Origin: Okapia johnstoni
Lineage: Eukaryota > Chordata > Mammalia > Artiodactyla > Giraffidae
Direction of reading: 5' to 3'
DNA: 64,000 bases
Assembly: GCA_024291935.2 (NCBI GenBank)
Contig: CM044309.1
Location: 101,732,628-101,796,627, forward strand
Position 1 is the stretch's first letter. Each line of letters begins with the position of its first letter. The translations under genes were made by a program, and so were the position numbers. Positions 22,534-34,222 of the stretch are shown here, one piece after another. The notes under the pieces are model-generated. The model was not told where the DNA came from. It made no database searches and saw only the letters and a program-made list of their open reading frames with translations.

Positions 22534-25500
22534 AAAGAAATATTTTTGTTTTCAGTACATTCCGTAAACAATAGTGAAAGACCCAGTTTCCCCCTCAGTC
22601 AGCCTCCCCCATCAGGAAGCTTCCATAAGGCTCTTATCCTTCTCCATCAGAGGGCAGACAGACAGAAATCCACAATCACAGAAAACTACCCATTCTAATC
22701 ACATGGACCACAGCCTTGTCTAACTCAGTGAAACTATGAGCCATGCCATGTAGGGCCACCCAAGACAAATGGGTCATGATAGAGAGTTGTGACAAAATGT
22801 CCACTAGAGAAGGGAGTGGCAAATCACTTCAGTATTCTTGCCTTGAGAACCTCATGAACAATATGAAAAGGCAAAAAGATAGGACACTGAAAGATGAACT
22901 CCCCAGGTCGGTAGGTGCCCAATATGCTACTGGAGATCAGTGGAGAAATAACTCCAGAAAGAATGGACAGAGCCAAAGCAAAAACAACACCCAGTTGTGG
23001 ATGTGACTGGTGATGAAGCAAGGTCCAATGCTATAAACAGCAATATTGCATAGGAACCTGGAATATTGGGTCCATGAATCAAGGCAAATTGGAAGTGGTC
23101 AAACAGGAGATGGCAAGAGTGAACACCGACATTCTAGGAATCAGCGAATTAAAATGGACTGGAATGGGTGAATTTAACTCAGATGACCATTATATCTACT
23201 ACTGTGGGCAAGAATCCCTTAGAAGAAATGGAGTAGCCATCATATTCAACAAGAGTACAAAATGCAGTACTTAGATGCAATCTCAAAAACGACAGAATGA
23301 TCTCTGTTCATTTCCAAGGCAAACCATTCAATATCATGGTAATCCAAGCCTATACCCCAACCAGTAATGCTGAAGAAGCTGAAGTTGAACAGTTCTATAA
23401 AGATCTACAAGACCTTTTAGAACTAAAACCCAAAAAAAGATGTCCTTTTCATTATAGGGGACTGGAATGCAAAAGTAGGAAGTCAAGAAACTGGAGTAAC
23501 AGGCAAATTTGGCATTGGAGTGTAGAATGAAGCAGGGCAAAGGCTAATAGAGTTTTAAAAGAGAATGCACTGGTCATAGCAAACACCCTTTTCCAACAAC
23601 ACAAGAAAAGACTCGATAGATGGACATAACCAGATGGTCAATACTGAAACCAGATTGATTATATTTTTTGCAGACAAAGATGGAGACGCTCTATACAGTC
23701 AGCAAAAACAAGACTGGGAGCTGACTGTGGCTCAGATCATGAACTCCTTACTGCCAAATTCAGACTTAAATTGAAGAAAGTAGGGAAAACCACTAGACTA
23801 TTCAGGTATGATCTAAATCAAATCCCTTGTGATTATACAGTGGAAGTGAGAAATAGATTTAAGAGACTAGATCTGATAGACAGAATGCCTGATGGACTAT
23901 GGACAGAGGTTTGTGACATTGTACAGGAGACAGGGATCAAGACCATCCCCAAGGAAAAGAAATGCAAAAAAGCAAAATGGCTGTCTGAGGAGGCCTTACA
24001 AATAGCTGATAAGAGAAGTAAAAAGCAAAGGAGAAAAGGAAAGATACTCCCATTTGAATGCAGAGTTCCAAAGAATAGCAAGGAGAGATAAGAAAGCCTT
24101 CCTCAGTGATCAATGCAAAGAAATAGAGGAAAGCAATAGAATGGGAAAGAGTAGAGATCTCTTCAAGAAAATCAGAGATACCAAGGGAACATTTCATGCA
24201 AACATGGGCTCAATAAAGGACAGAAATGGTATGGACCTAATAGAAGCAGAAGATATTAAGAAGAGGTGGCAGGAATACATAGAAGAACTGTACAAAAAAG
24301 GTCTTCATGACCCAGATAATCACAATGGTGTGATCACTAACCTAGAGCCAGACATTCTGGAATGTGAAGTCAAGTGGGCCTTAGAAAGCATCACTACGAA
24401 CAAAGCTAGTGGAGGTGATGGAATTCCAGTTGAGCTATTTCAAATTCTAAAAGATGATGCTGTGAAAGTGCTGCACTCAATATGCCAGAAATTTTGGAAA
24501 ACTCAGCGATGGCCACAGGACTGGAAAAGGTCAGTTTTCATTCCAGTCCCTAAGAAAGGCAATGCCAAAGAATGCTCAAACTACCGCACAGTTGCACTCA
24601 TCTCACACGCTAGTAAAGTAATGCTCAAAATTCTCCAAGCCAGGCTTCAACAATACGTGAATCATGAACTTCCAGATGTTCAAGCTGGTTTTAGAAAAGG
24701 CAGAGGACCCAGAGAACAAATTGCCAACATCTGCTGGATCATCGAAAAAGCAAGAGAGTTCCAGAAAAACATCTATTTCTGCGTTGTTAACTATGTCAAA
24801 GCCTTTGACTGTATGGATCACAATAAACTGTGGAAAATTCTTTAAGAGATGGGAACACCAGACTATCTGACCTGCCTCTTGAGAAATCTGTATGCAAGTC
24901 AGGAAGCAACAGTTAGAACTGGACATGGAACAACAGACTGGTTCCAAATAGAAAAAGGAGTATGTCAAGGCTGTATATTGTCACCCTGCTTATTGAACTT
25001 ATATCCAGAGTACATCATGAGAAACGCTGGGCTGGATGAAGCACAAGCTGGAATCAAGATTGCCAGGAGAAATATCAATAACCTCAGATGTGCAGATGAC
25101 ACCACACTTATGGCAGAAAGTGAAGAACAACTAAAGAGTCTCTTGATGAAAGTGAAAGAAGAGAGTGAAAAAGTTGGCTTAATGTTCAACATTCAGAAAA
25201 CGAAGATTATGGCATCCGGTCCTATCACTTCACGGCAAATAGATGGGGAAACAGTGGCAGACTTTATTGTTTTGGGCTCCAAAATCACTGCAGATGATGA
25301 CTGTAGCCATGAAGTTAAAAGACGCTTACTCCTTGGAAGGAAAGTTATGACCAACCTAGACAGCATATTAAAAAGAAGAGACATTACTTTGTCAACAAAG
25401 GTCCATCTAGTCAAGGCTATTATTTTTCCGGTAGTCATGTATGGATGTGAGAGTTGGAATGTAAAGGAAGCTGAGCATGGAAGAATTGATGCTTTTGAAC

Positions 25501-25863
25501 TGTGGTGTTGGAGAAGACTCTTGAGAGTCCTTTGAACTCCAAGGAGATCCAACCAGTCCATCCTAAAGGAGATCAGTCCGGAGTGTTCATTGGAAGGACT
25601 GATGTTGAAGCTGAAACTCCAAAACTTTGGCCACCTGATGCGAAGAGCTGACTCATTTGAAAAGACCCTGATGCTGGGAAAGGTTGAAGGTGGGAGGAGA
25701 AGGGGATGACAGAGGATGAGATTGTTGGATGGCATCACCAACTCAATGGACATGAGTTTGGATAAGTTCTGGGAGTTGGTGATGGACAGGGAGGCCTGGT
25801 GTGCTGCAGTCCATAGGGTCGCAAAGATTCGAACATGACTGAGCAACTGAACTGAACTGACTG
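22534..25863 (+). mobile_element. BovB (RTE-clade) LINE, near full length
   Basis: A non-LTR retrotransposon of about 3.3 kb, close to full BovB length. It has a 5' region (ccatcaggaagcttccataa), an endonuclease-like region, a reverse transcriptase region and the tail gagcaactgaactgaactga. An 11-bp target-site duplication aaagtgatttt flanks it at 22523-22533 and 25864-25874, which fixes both ends. It inserted into an older L1. The coding region is broken by several frame changes and stops, so this copy cannot move by itself. BovB is known in ruminants and squamates, with horizontal transfer inferred. Confidence 0.93.
23074..25535 (+). pseudogene. Decayed BovB ORF: endonuclease and reverse transcriptase remnants
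   Basis: The endonuclease part begins at about 23074 (motif ILGISELKWTGMGEF) and shifts frame after about 23274. Further frame changes occur before 24054, where the reverse transcriptase part starts. Visible RT features are the NKASGGDGIP block, motif A (YVKAFD) and the catalytic Asp-Asp at 25095-25100. The residue before them is Cys (TGT at 25089) where a Tyr is usual. An in-frame TAA at 24843-24845 interrupts the RT, and the next frame ends at 25535 where a Trp codon is expected in the family. Frames 24054-24845 and 24849-25535 are in register. Confidence 0.88.
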
Positions 25864-25874
25864 AAAGTGATTTT

Positions 25875-26085
25875 GGCTTCCCAGGTGGCACCAGTGATAA
25901 ATAATCTGCCTGCCAATGCAGGAGATCCAAGAGACATGAGTTCGATCCCTGGGTTGGGACCATCCCTTGGAGATGGGAATGGCTACCCACTCTAGTATTC
26001 TTTCCTGGAGAATTCTATGGACAGAGGAGCCTGGAGGGCTATAATCCATGGGGTTGCAAAGAGTCAGACATGACTGAGTATACAT
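25875..26085 (+). mobile_element. Bov-tA SINE abutting BovB
   Basis: It starts ggcttcccaggtggcaccag immediately after the BovB target-site duplication and ends near catgactgagtatacatgca. No clean duplication of its own was found. Confidence 0.92.
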
Positions 26086-27017
26086 GCAAAAATCATTTGA
26101 TCACAAGATGGGTTCAATCTCAGGAAATCAATTAATTAAATTTACCACATTAACAGTTTAAAGGAGATAAATTATATGTTTACCCCAAGAGTTGCAGAAA
26201 AAAACTAAATTTAATGTCCTTTTATGATTTAAAAAGAACACTTAATTAGGAATAGACAGTAATATCCTCGCCCTAATAAAAACTGTTCAAAATATCGTAT
26301 TCAGCAAGCATTGTAATTAGTGAAGAAATTTTAATGCAATAATTGTTTTATAATAAAGCCATTAGTGAGGCTTCCTGGGTGATTAGTCCAACAATATATA
26401 AGATAAAATAAAAATGAATTTACTAATAAAAAACCCAGGTAGCACTAAAATTGAAAAGAACCAAATTAAACTATTATTTGAAGGTCATATGTTTGTGTGT
26501 AAAGCAAAATTCAAGAATCTAAAGATAAATTATTATAACAAAACTTTAGCACAGTTGCTGGGTACCAAGTCAAATCATACAAGTTAATCAGATTTTTATT
26601 CATCACCAAAAAAGTTAGAAAATATGAAATTTAAAATAATTCCTTTTAAATTAAGCACAAAAAATAGGTACTTAGAAATAAATCTTATAAGATGTGTAAG
26701 ACTAGGGAGAAAATGATAAAATTATTAAAAGATATTTAAAAGACGTAAATGATCAGATTTAGCTTGTTCAAACTAGGAGACTCAATATTCTTACTATCAA
26801 TTATTCCTAATTTGATATATCAACTTATAGCTATTCCAGTGAAAATTTCAACAGGTTTTAAAATGTATTTTTATACATATTTTAATTTTTTGGAACTTTC
26901 TCACAGATTAAAAAATATTTACAGAATAACAAAAGGTCAAGAATAGCCAATATGCTCTTGAAGAAAAGGAACAGGCAGGGTCGGATTTGTAATCAACTTA
27001 TAATTAATCTGTAGTAT
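26086..27017 (+). mobile_element. Old L1 ORF2 fragment (outer element, part 3)
   Basis: After the BovB/SINE block the older L1 resumes with gatgggttcaatctcaggaa, accacattaacagtttaaag, then the late ORF2 part (agtgaaaatttcaacaggtt). It is very diverged. Confidence 0.6.
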
Positions 27018-27294
27018 TTAGGATGACATGATATTTGTTTTTGCTTGTATTTCCAAGTGGCCTTGGAACTTTCCTGGTGGCTCATATGGTAAAGAAATGC
27101 CTGCAATGCAGGAGACCAGATTCAATCCTTGGGTCAGGAAGATCCCTTGGAGAAGGGAATGGCTACCCACTGCAGTAATTTTGCCTGGAGAATTCCATGG
27201 GCAGAAGAGCCTGGTGGGCTGTACAGCCCATGGGATCACAAAGAGTCGGACACGACTGAGCAACAAACACCAATTAGGATGACATGATATTTGT
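27018..27294 (+). mobile_element. Bov-tA insertion with its 21-bp target-site duplication
   Basis: The direct repeat beginning taggatgacatgatatttgt flanks the insertion (27018-27038 and 27274-27294). The SINE proper runs about 27067-27272. About 28 bp (27039-27066, ttttgcttgtatttccaagt and on) lies between the left duplication and the SINE head and does not look like Bov-tA. Confidence 0.9.
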
Positions 27295-27590
27295 CCACAG
27301 AACAAAATATTCTCCAAAGGGGGTATCGGACAGTATAGAAGAGAGGTATTTATAACACATATAGCTGGAAAAAGTATTACTTTCCTAAATATGTAAGAAA
27401 TAGCCACAAATTAACAAGAGAACTCAAATCACCAAATAAGAAAAGGTGAAATTAATAGAAATGAACTGACATTTTACAGATAGGAAACATGAAGTTCCAG
27501 TAAACGTGTGAAAGTACTGATCCTCATCAGTAATATGGGAAATGCAAATTCAGACAGAATAATAGTTTGAGAAGACCACGCAGGAAGCTA
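27295..27590 (+). mobile_element. Old L1 ORF2 fragment (outer element, part 4)
   Basis: The end of ORF2 is visible as ctcatcagtaatatgggaaa and gcaaattcagacagaataat, after the SINE that interrupts the same L1. Confidence 0.55.
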
Positions 27591-30585
27591 ATTGGGCACA
27601 CAAGTGTTTAATAGGTACTATTTCTGTATTACAATACGTATGTTATAAACACTCTTTGTAAGCATTTAATATTTAACTTAAAAAGCAAAATTATCAGAAC
27701 CATAAGTAAGCAATCAGTATGACTTGTCATAAATATAAGATAAATATAAAAGTAATACAATTAATACAAAATAATATTTAAACAATTCTAACTAAATACT
27801 CAGACCTGCAAAGGTTTGGGAGCCTGAAACCCGTTCTTTCATTGTTACAAGTAAGTTTATCAAGGTTTGTAAAGGTATACATACTACTATCTGAGACTTT
27901 TTTCTCTTGTATAATTAGAAAGAGCAGTATCCAGACTTTAGAAGTTTGTATAGTGCATATCTCACACTTTGGGAAACATTAACCTGGGGTGTTAACTTTT
28001 TATTCCTCGTCTGATCCTTCAATTTAAGATAACAAATTTATTCATTTCCTGCTATGTACGAGGCATTAGGCTATCAGTTTGTAAAGAAGATGAGCATTAT
28101 CCGAATATGGTTATTTGAATACATGCCTTTCTTTCCAGTATAGCCCCCTAAGGGCTTGTAGTTTACTAGTGAAAATTAATGTATAGCAATAAATATAGTA
28201 TAAAGTAGAATGGATTATGCGCCTTAGTAGAAGTACTAGTGAAGTGCTAAAACAGTTCATAGCAAATAAGCAGGCATCAGGTAGCTTTGCAAGGATCTGT
28301 GTCAGGAGCAAAGTGGAAAGAACTTCCAAGCAAAGTCTTAAGGCAGCAGCGTGCCTGGCAGCCTTAGGAACAGCATAGCGTAATCAAGGCTGCAGCAAAC
28401 AGAGCCAAAGTGAGGGGTGGATGTGAGGCTTGCGTGGCATCCCCTGTGTTTCTCAGGAGAGTTTCTTACACATCATAGGTTCTACATCAACAGTTGTAAA
28501 TAATTGGAACCTGGTGATTAAAACCAATAGAAAAGAAATAAAAAAGGAAACATTTCTGAGAACTAAGCGGTGACACAGTCTGTTAGAATCACACCTAAAT
28601 AGAACATAAGATTTCTCTTAAGTATGTCATAGACTGTGTAATTCCTATCATAAAGTGATTGAGTGGCAGGTGAAATCCTGTAAAAAAGATCCTCATATCA
28701 AGACAAAAGGTTAATTTTGTCCCATTAGCCATATTGCTCAAGCAAGCCTTCAACTGAGTCTGAACATGTTTTGTTATTCCGAGATTGCCTCTGTGGGTAT
28801 GGAGAGTTTTAGCATATGCCATATAATGCAGTAGAAGAAAATATTGTACTTAGGAAAAAAACCAAGTTCAAATAACAGTTGACAGAACCATCTGTGTAAT
28901 CTTCCTTGCTAACATGGGCATAATCCATATTTTGCTTGCTTTGTAGGGTTATTGTGAAGAGCAGATCATGTTTGTATGAAAGTTCTTGGTAAACATGAAG
29001 CGCCTGACAAATGTCGCATATGGTACATCATTTAAATAATATCTGTGTATAAGTCTGCACATATCCCCAAGGATGTATGCACACATTCATATAATTTATA
29101 TATAAAATGTTAATTATTATAATTAATTTATTTATTATTCAGTTAATTTATTATTATAATCTAGAATAATTTCATCTAATGCTAATGAATTAGTACTATG
29201 AATTATTGGGTCAGAATGCATTGAAACCAGGTATCCTATGTCCACAAAGTTGATTATATAGAAAAGCAGAATCAAATATTAGAACAAACTTAGTACAATG
29301 AAATCTAAGAAACAAAGAGAGTGTAAAAACCACAAAGATAAAATACTATTCCGAGACAGCATCAGGCAACAATAAATATAAAAGCTAGAAAAACATGTAA
29401 ATAGATGAATGTATAAATGGAAAAAGTAATTATAAGTAAGAAATAAAAATGTCCAATAATATTATTGGATTGAAACATATTATGGAGAGCAGGAGAGCAA
29501 AACAAAAATCTTGGGGAAATAATCTCTAAGAAAATTAAAGATTGTAAATGAAATTCATAATAAGTAAATACCAACTAAGACACTTTCTCCTAAGCTAAAG
29601 AAACAAGTGAAACTATCACAGCGTTGTTAACTGGCTATCCTCCAATGTAAAATAAAAAGTTTAATTTAAGAAAAAGCAAGTGAATAGTTTGAGAGGCAGT
29701 TAATTTTTAAAAAATTGTTATTTGTTTGCCTAAAACCCACTTGCCATGTTCTGCAAGGATCAAATATATTTAATACATTCTGGGGGAAAAAAAGTGATGA
29801 AATTTTTGCTTCTATTTTTGGACAAGATTTGTTAAGTTAGATGCATAACCTCTTGATTTATTTTTGTAGTAGAGTACTATATTTTAAAAATTACTAGTAA
29901 GTAAGTGATTGAGAGATATTTGAAGGAAAGGTACACTATACTTTAGAAACCAGAGTGGCATTGATAAACCTAGCTTGACAAAGTCTGATATTAACATGCT
30001 CCCCTTAAGATGAATCTAAGGATTATTTTGTGTATTTTGTAAGTGTGGCTTATAGTAAGGAAGCAAAAAATGAGCCTCCTGATTTCATGATAAAGAAATG
30101 CCCAGATATGCAAATTTGATTATGAAAAGTGACCACAGGTTTAATAAAGATCATTTTTTAAGAAAGAGGAAGAAGAGAACAATGGAAAGAAGGAGGGTTC
30201 ATGGAAAGAAGAATGCAAGGAAAGGTAGAAGGAAGAAGTAAATGACCAAATAAGACAGCTGAAGAACTGGCAGGAAGCCCTCTAAACTTAATGTCTATAC
30301 CCACTAGGATTGAAATCATTTTGGTGGAAGACAGATCCTTTTAGCACCATAATTGGATCTGGATTGATTTCATTTTGTTATACAAATTTAAATTATTCCA
30401 AAACAGCCATTCCCAAACTGCTGATATTAATTTGCTTCTAGTTCATTCACTCATTCATTCGTTCATCAGTGACTGAGTTTCAGACACATGACCAGCCTTG
30501 TGCATAGGCACTGAGCTCACAGTGGCAAACATCACTGATGGTGTTTCGTGTTTCTCTTGGCAAAGAATGAAAGTGGGGCTTCCCT
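27591..30585. other. AT-rich intronic sequence with old repeat relics
   Basis: An L1 3'-end remnant is at 29618-29665 (ctatcctccaatgtaaaata). A weak MIR-like stretch lies near 28900-29030. An L2-like end occurs near 30445-30530 (ttcattcactcattcattcg). A purine-rich tract of gaagga type spans 30161-30240. No gene was recognised. Confidence 0.5.
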
Positions 30586-30870
30586 GGTAGCTCAGTGGTA
30601 AAGAATCTGCCTGCCAGTGCAGCAAACGGATTCAATCCCTGATCCTGGAAGATCTTACATGTGGCAAGCAACTAAGCCTGTGTGCCACAACTGAGATAGC
30701 AGAGCTGTGCCACAACTATTGTGCTAAAGAGCTTGGGAGATGCAACTACTGAAGCCCACACGCTGTAGGGTCCCTGCTCTGGAACACGAGAAGCCACCAC
30801 AATGAGAAGCCCACCCAGTAATGAAGACCCAGCACAGCCAAAAATAAATCAATAAAATGTATAAAGAATT
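30586..30870 (+). mobile_element. CHR-type tRNA-derived SINE
   Basis: Head ggcttccctggtagctcagt, then the CHR body with agagcttgggagatgcaact, actgaagcccacacgc and gagaagccaccacaatgaga, ending in an A-rich tail (aaaataaatcaataaaatg). Confidence 0.9.
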
Positions 30871-31271
30871 AAACCTTCAAAAAGCAAATATACCTTCATA
30901 TAGTGAATTATATATGTATTAAGATGGTGAGAAGTTGACAGGATAGGAAAGAGGAATATTCCCAAATACCTAGTAAGGATGTTCACAATGAAGTTACAAA
31001 ATGTCTTTTAAAAGAATGACTGAATATCACCTAGACTTTCAAAGAATATCTAAAACAAAAAAATTACAATGCTTGCCTTGCATAGATTCCATAAAAAATG
31101 TTGAATTTCGTATTACTATCTTTTCTTAATGTTTCTGCTCGTATTCTAAGCTGTGCAGTAAGGTTCTCAAGGAGCAGAAGCCCTATTGGCAAAGGGCTCC
31201 CATACTTTCTCAGCTTATATTTTAGAACATTTCTTATATGGAAAATGTCTAGGTTTATAAGATATTATCAG

Positions 31272-31775
31272 GAAGGCTATGACAAACCTAGACAGCATAT
31301 TAAAAAGCAGAACCCATCACTTTGCCAACAAAGGTCGAAATAGTCAAAGCTATGGTTCTTCTAGTAGTTATGTATGAATGTGAGAGTTGGACCATAAAAA
31401 AGTCTGAATGCTGAAGAACTAATGCTTTCAAACTATGGTATTGGAGAAGAATCTTGAGAGTCCCTTGGACAGCAAGGTGATAAAACAGTCAATCCTAAAG
31501 GAAATCAACCCTGAATATACATTTCAAGGACTGATGCTGAAGCTGAAGCTCCAATACTTTGGCCACCTGATGCAAAGAGCCAGCTCACTGGAAAAGACCC
31601 TGATGCAGGAGGAGAAGGGGGCAACAGAGGATGAGATGTTTAGATGGCATCACTGACTCAATGGACATGAGTTTGAGCAAACTCCAAGAGACAGTGGAGG
31701 ACAGAAGAGCCTGGCGTGCTGTAGTCCATGGGGTCACAAAGTGTCGGACACTACTTAGTGACTGAACAAACAAAT
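31272..31775 (+). mobile_element. BovB LINE, 5'-truncated 3' end
   Basis: It starts within the RT C-terminal region (atgacaaacctagacagcat) and runs to the 3' end at gtcggacactacttagtgac. Decayed coding text gives a short ORF at 31435-31656 with the family's C-terminal motif (LKLQYFGHLMQRA). Confidence 0.92.
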
Positions 31776-34082
31776 CAATAATAATTATACAGAGGTTTTT
31801 CAAGTCCACAGTTTAATTTTCTGGGATAATCTGTGGGAAGGCTGGGTCTTTCCTGGTTGTACGATGCAGAATGTAGGTATTTTTGTGGCAGCAATCTGGT
31901 TCCCTCCAGTAAATTTCTGCGAAAACATTTACTCTTGGGTGTACTTATAAAAAGCCCAAATCAGTTCACTTCTGTGTGGTTCAGACATTCCTTGATAAAT
32001 GCTCCCTGCCAGGCAGTATGCTGGGTGATAGAGTCATGGAGGGGAAATAAGACATTATTCTTTACGTGACAGGAAACCTTAGAATGTAAAGTGAATAGTT
32101 GCTTTGAATATGATATAGTAAATTCTAAGCTAAAAGTAGACACTGAAAAATAAGAACCTCTGAAGAAGGAAGCAGGCAGTAGAAAAAACTAATGATGGAG
32201 AGGTGGGTATGGAACCCATCCTGTAGCCAGGAGGAGACAGCGAGTTTCAAGCAGAATGGAGAACCAGCATGGCAATAGTTACTAATTCCTTTTTGTAAAT
32301 GTGCACCCCACCGTATAAATGTGGGTGTATTCTTGGTGCCCTGGAGTTCCAGGCTTACTGGAGTTTTCTGTGAGTCACAAACAGGGACACTTCATCCCTC
32401 TCGGGACCTCACTTTGATTGTCTGATGAGGAAGTTGACACAGTCATTCACTTGTCCCTTTCAGTTCTCAAAATCCCCAATAGATACAGATAAGTTTGTGC
32501 TGGTATCTTTGAAAAGATGAATAATATTGGGGACATTTTATTCTACTTTTTAAAAGATATTTTTGGAATGATGAATGAGGAGTTATTTAAGAAATCCAGA
32601 TGATTTCAGTTAAAGCAAAGGGTTAAAAGAACCCCACCACTTAAACAGTTACAGCCATTGTAACAGCACAGTGTGTTTTATAATAGGTAAAGGCAAGGAA
32701 GCAGGCCTCTAGCCTCAAAAACTTACTATTGAAGAGTACAAACAACAAAAGTAAAACGGTAAACACCCACAGTGCTGTGTGGGTGTGATTGCCAACAAGC
32801 TTTATGGAGCAGGTGGGATTTTAGAAGCAATCTGAAGGAGAAGAGAAGGGTGGTGTAACACGCTTCAGTAGGAAATCTATTCAAGTAGAAGGGATAGACA
32901 GGAGAAGGCAGAACCAAAAATGAAAGTACAGAGGAAGAGAGGAGCAGGAAAAATGGCTGGAGCAGAAGGACAGGAGGTGAGGGATGTCAGTTAAGAATGA
33001 TGAAGGATCAGGTGACGTGGGCACGTACAGAGTAATCCAAATGACCCAAAAAAGAGGGAGCGTGTTCTTTAGACAAAACACGAATTGCCAAAATGAGCAG
33101 TATTCCTTTCACAGTCGAATAGCTGGAAGGAGAGATTAGGAATGTAAACAAAAGAGAATCACTCTGACTCCACGGGAGCCTTCATCTAAAGAGGAGTGGA
33201 AGGAAGCAAAGATTTTGGTTTTTTAATTTTACAATGAACAAGTATCCATCATTCACACGTTAATTAACTGTGTGTAAATATTTGTATTATGTCTTGCATA
33301 GATACAGGATGGGTAATACAGAGCCCTCTTCCTACCCCCACAGCCCTTTGGAGATAAATCAATTTTATTGAAACAATTTTGATACAGCATGTAACGAATT
33401 CTAAGAGAATCAAGAGGAAACTTTTATGATTTAATATGAAATAAAACTCCTGTGACAGCCTTTTGATATTTATGATGAATCTCTAGTAAACGGTACTAGT
33501 CCTCGTGAAGACTTCACAAGCCTGTCTACATTCTCAACTTGACTTTAGGGCAGAAGTTGTATACTTAAGAAAATATGTCTTAATGAATACTAACATATTT
33601 TTTTCTCGCTCACAAAACTTGGTGGGTTTTTAAACTGTATTTGCCAGCCTTTGGGATTGGATCTCCATGGATATATGGTGCAATTCAATGGTCCTGCAAT
33701 ATAGTACTTAATGTTCCTACTTCTCCGTCTCTCCAACTGTATATCCCTAGTGTTTACCAGCCGCATGTCTTCATTTTGACAATGGTGGGACAGAAGGGGT
33801 GTTTCGGATGTTTTAAGGTGAACACAAACAGTGTATGGTTGGAATAACTGACAAGAAAAATAGACGCTAATGTGGTATAAGGCAAGAATTTTGGCTTCTT
33901 CCTCAGATTTATGTTTATAAAAGACATTATTTAAACTACTATTTCCCCACTCCCCATTTCATAGCTTTCTTGAATGATATGAATGATTACAAAACAGTCA
34001 GTACAGGAAGTTAATTACTGTGAATCATAAATCCCTTTGTACTAGGAACTAGCAAAATATTACAGTCATGGGTGATTGTTTT
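31776..34082. other. Intronic sequence with unresolved old repeats
   Basis: The stretch 32690-33080 is purine-rich and resembles an old dispersed repeat that I cannot name. The rest appears unique. No gene was recognised. Confidence 0.45.
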
Positions 34083-34222
34083 TTAGTTGCTAAGTCGTGT
34101 CTGACTCTGTGACCCCATAAACTGCAGCATGCCAAGCTTCCCTGTCCTTCACTATCTCCCAGAGTTTGCTCAAACTCATGTCCATTGAGTCAGTAATGCT
34201 ATCTAACCATCTCATCTAGAGG
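34083..34222 (-). mobile_element. BovB LINE 3'-end fragment
   Basis: Reverse BovB tail: gttgctaagtcgtgtctgac, ccaagcttccctgtccttca, aaactcatgtccattgagtc, ending near accatctcatctagag. Confidence 0.88.

Noticed and set aside
25193..25990. 265-codon minus-strand ORF
   Set aside because: Antisense reading of the BovB RT C-terminus and the adjacent SINE; no independent gene.
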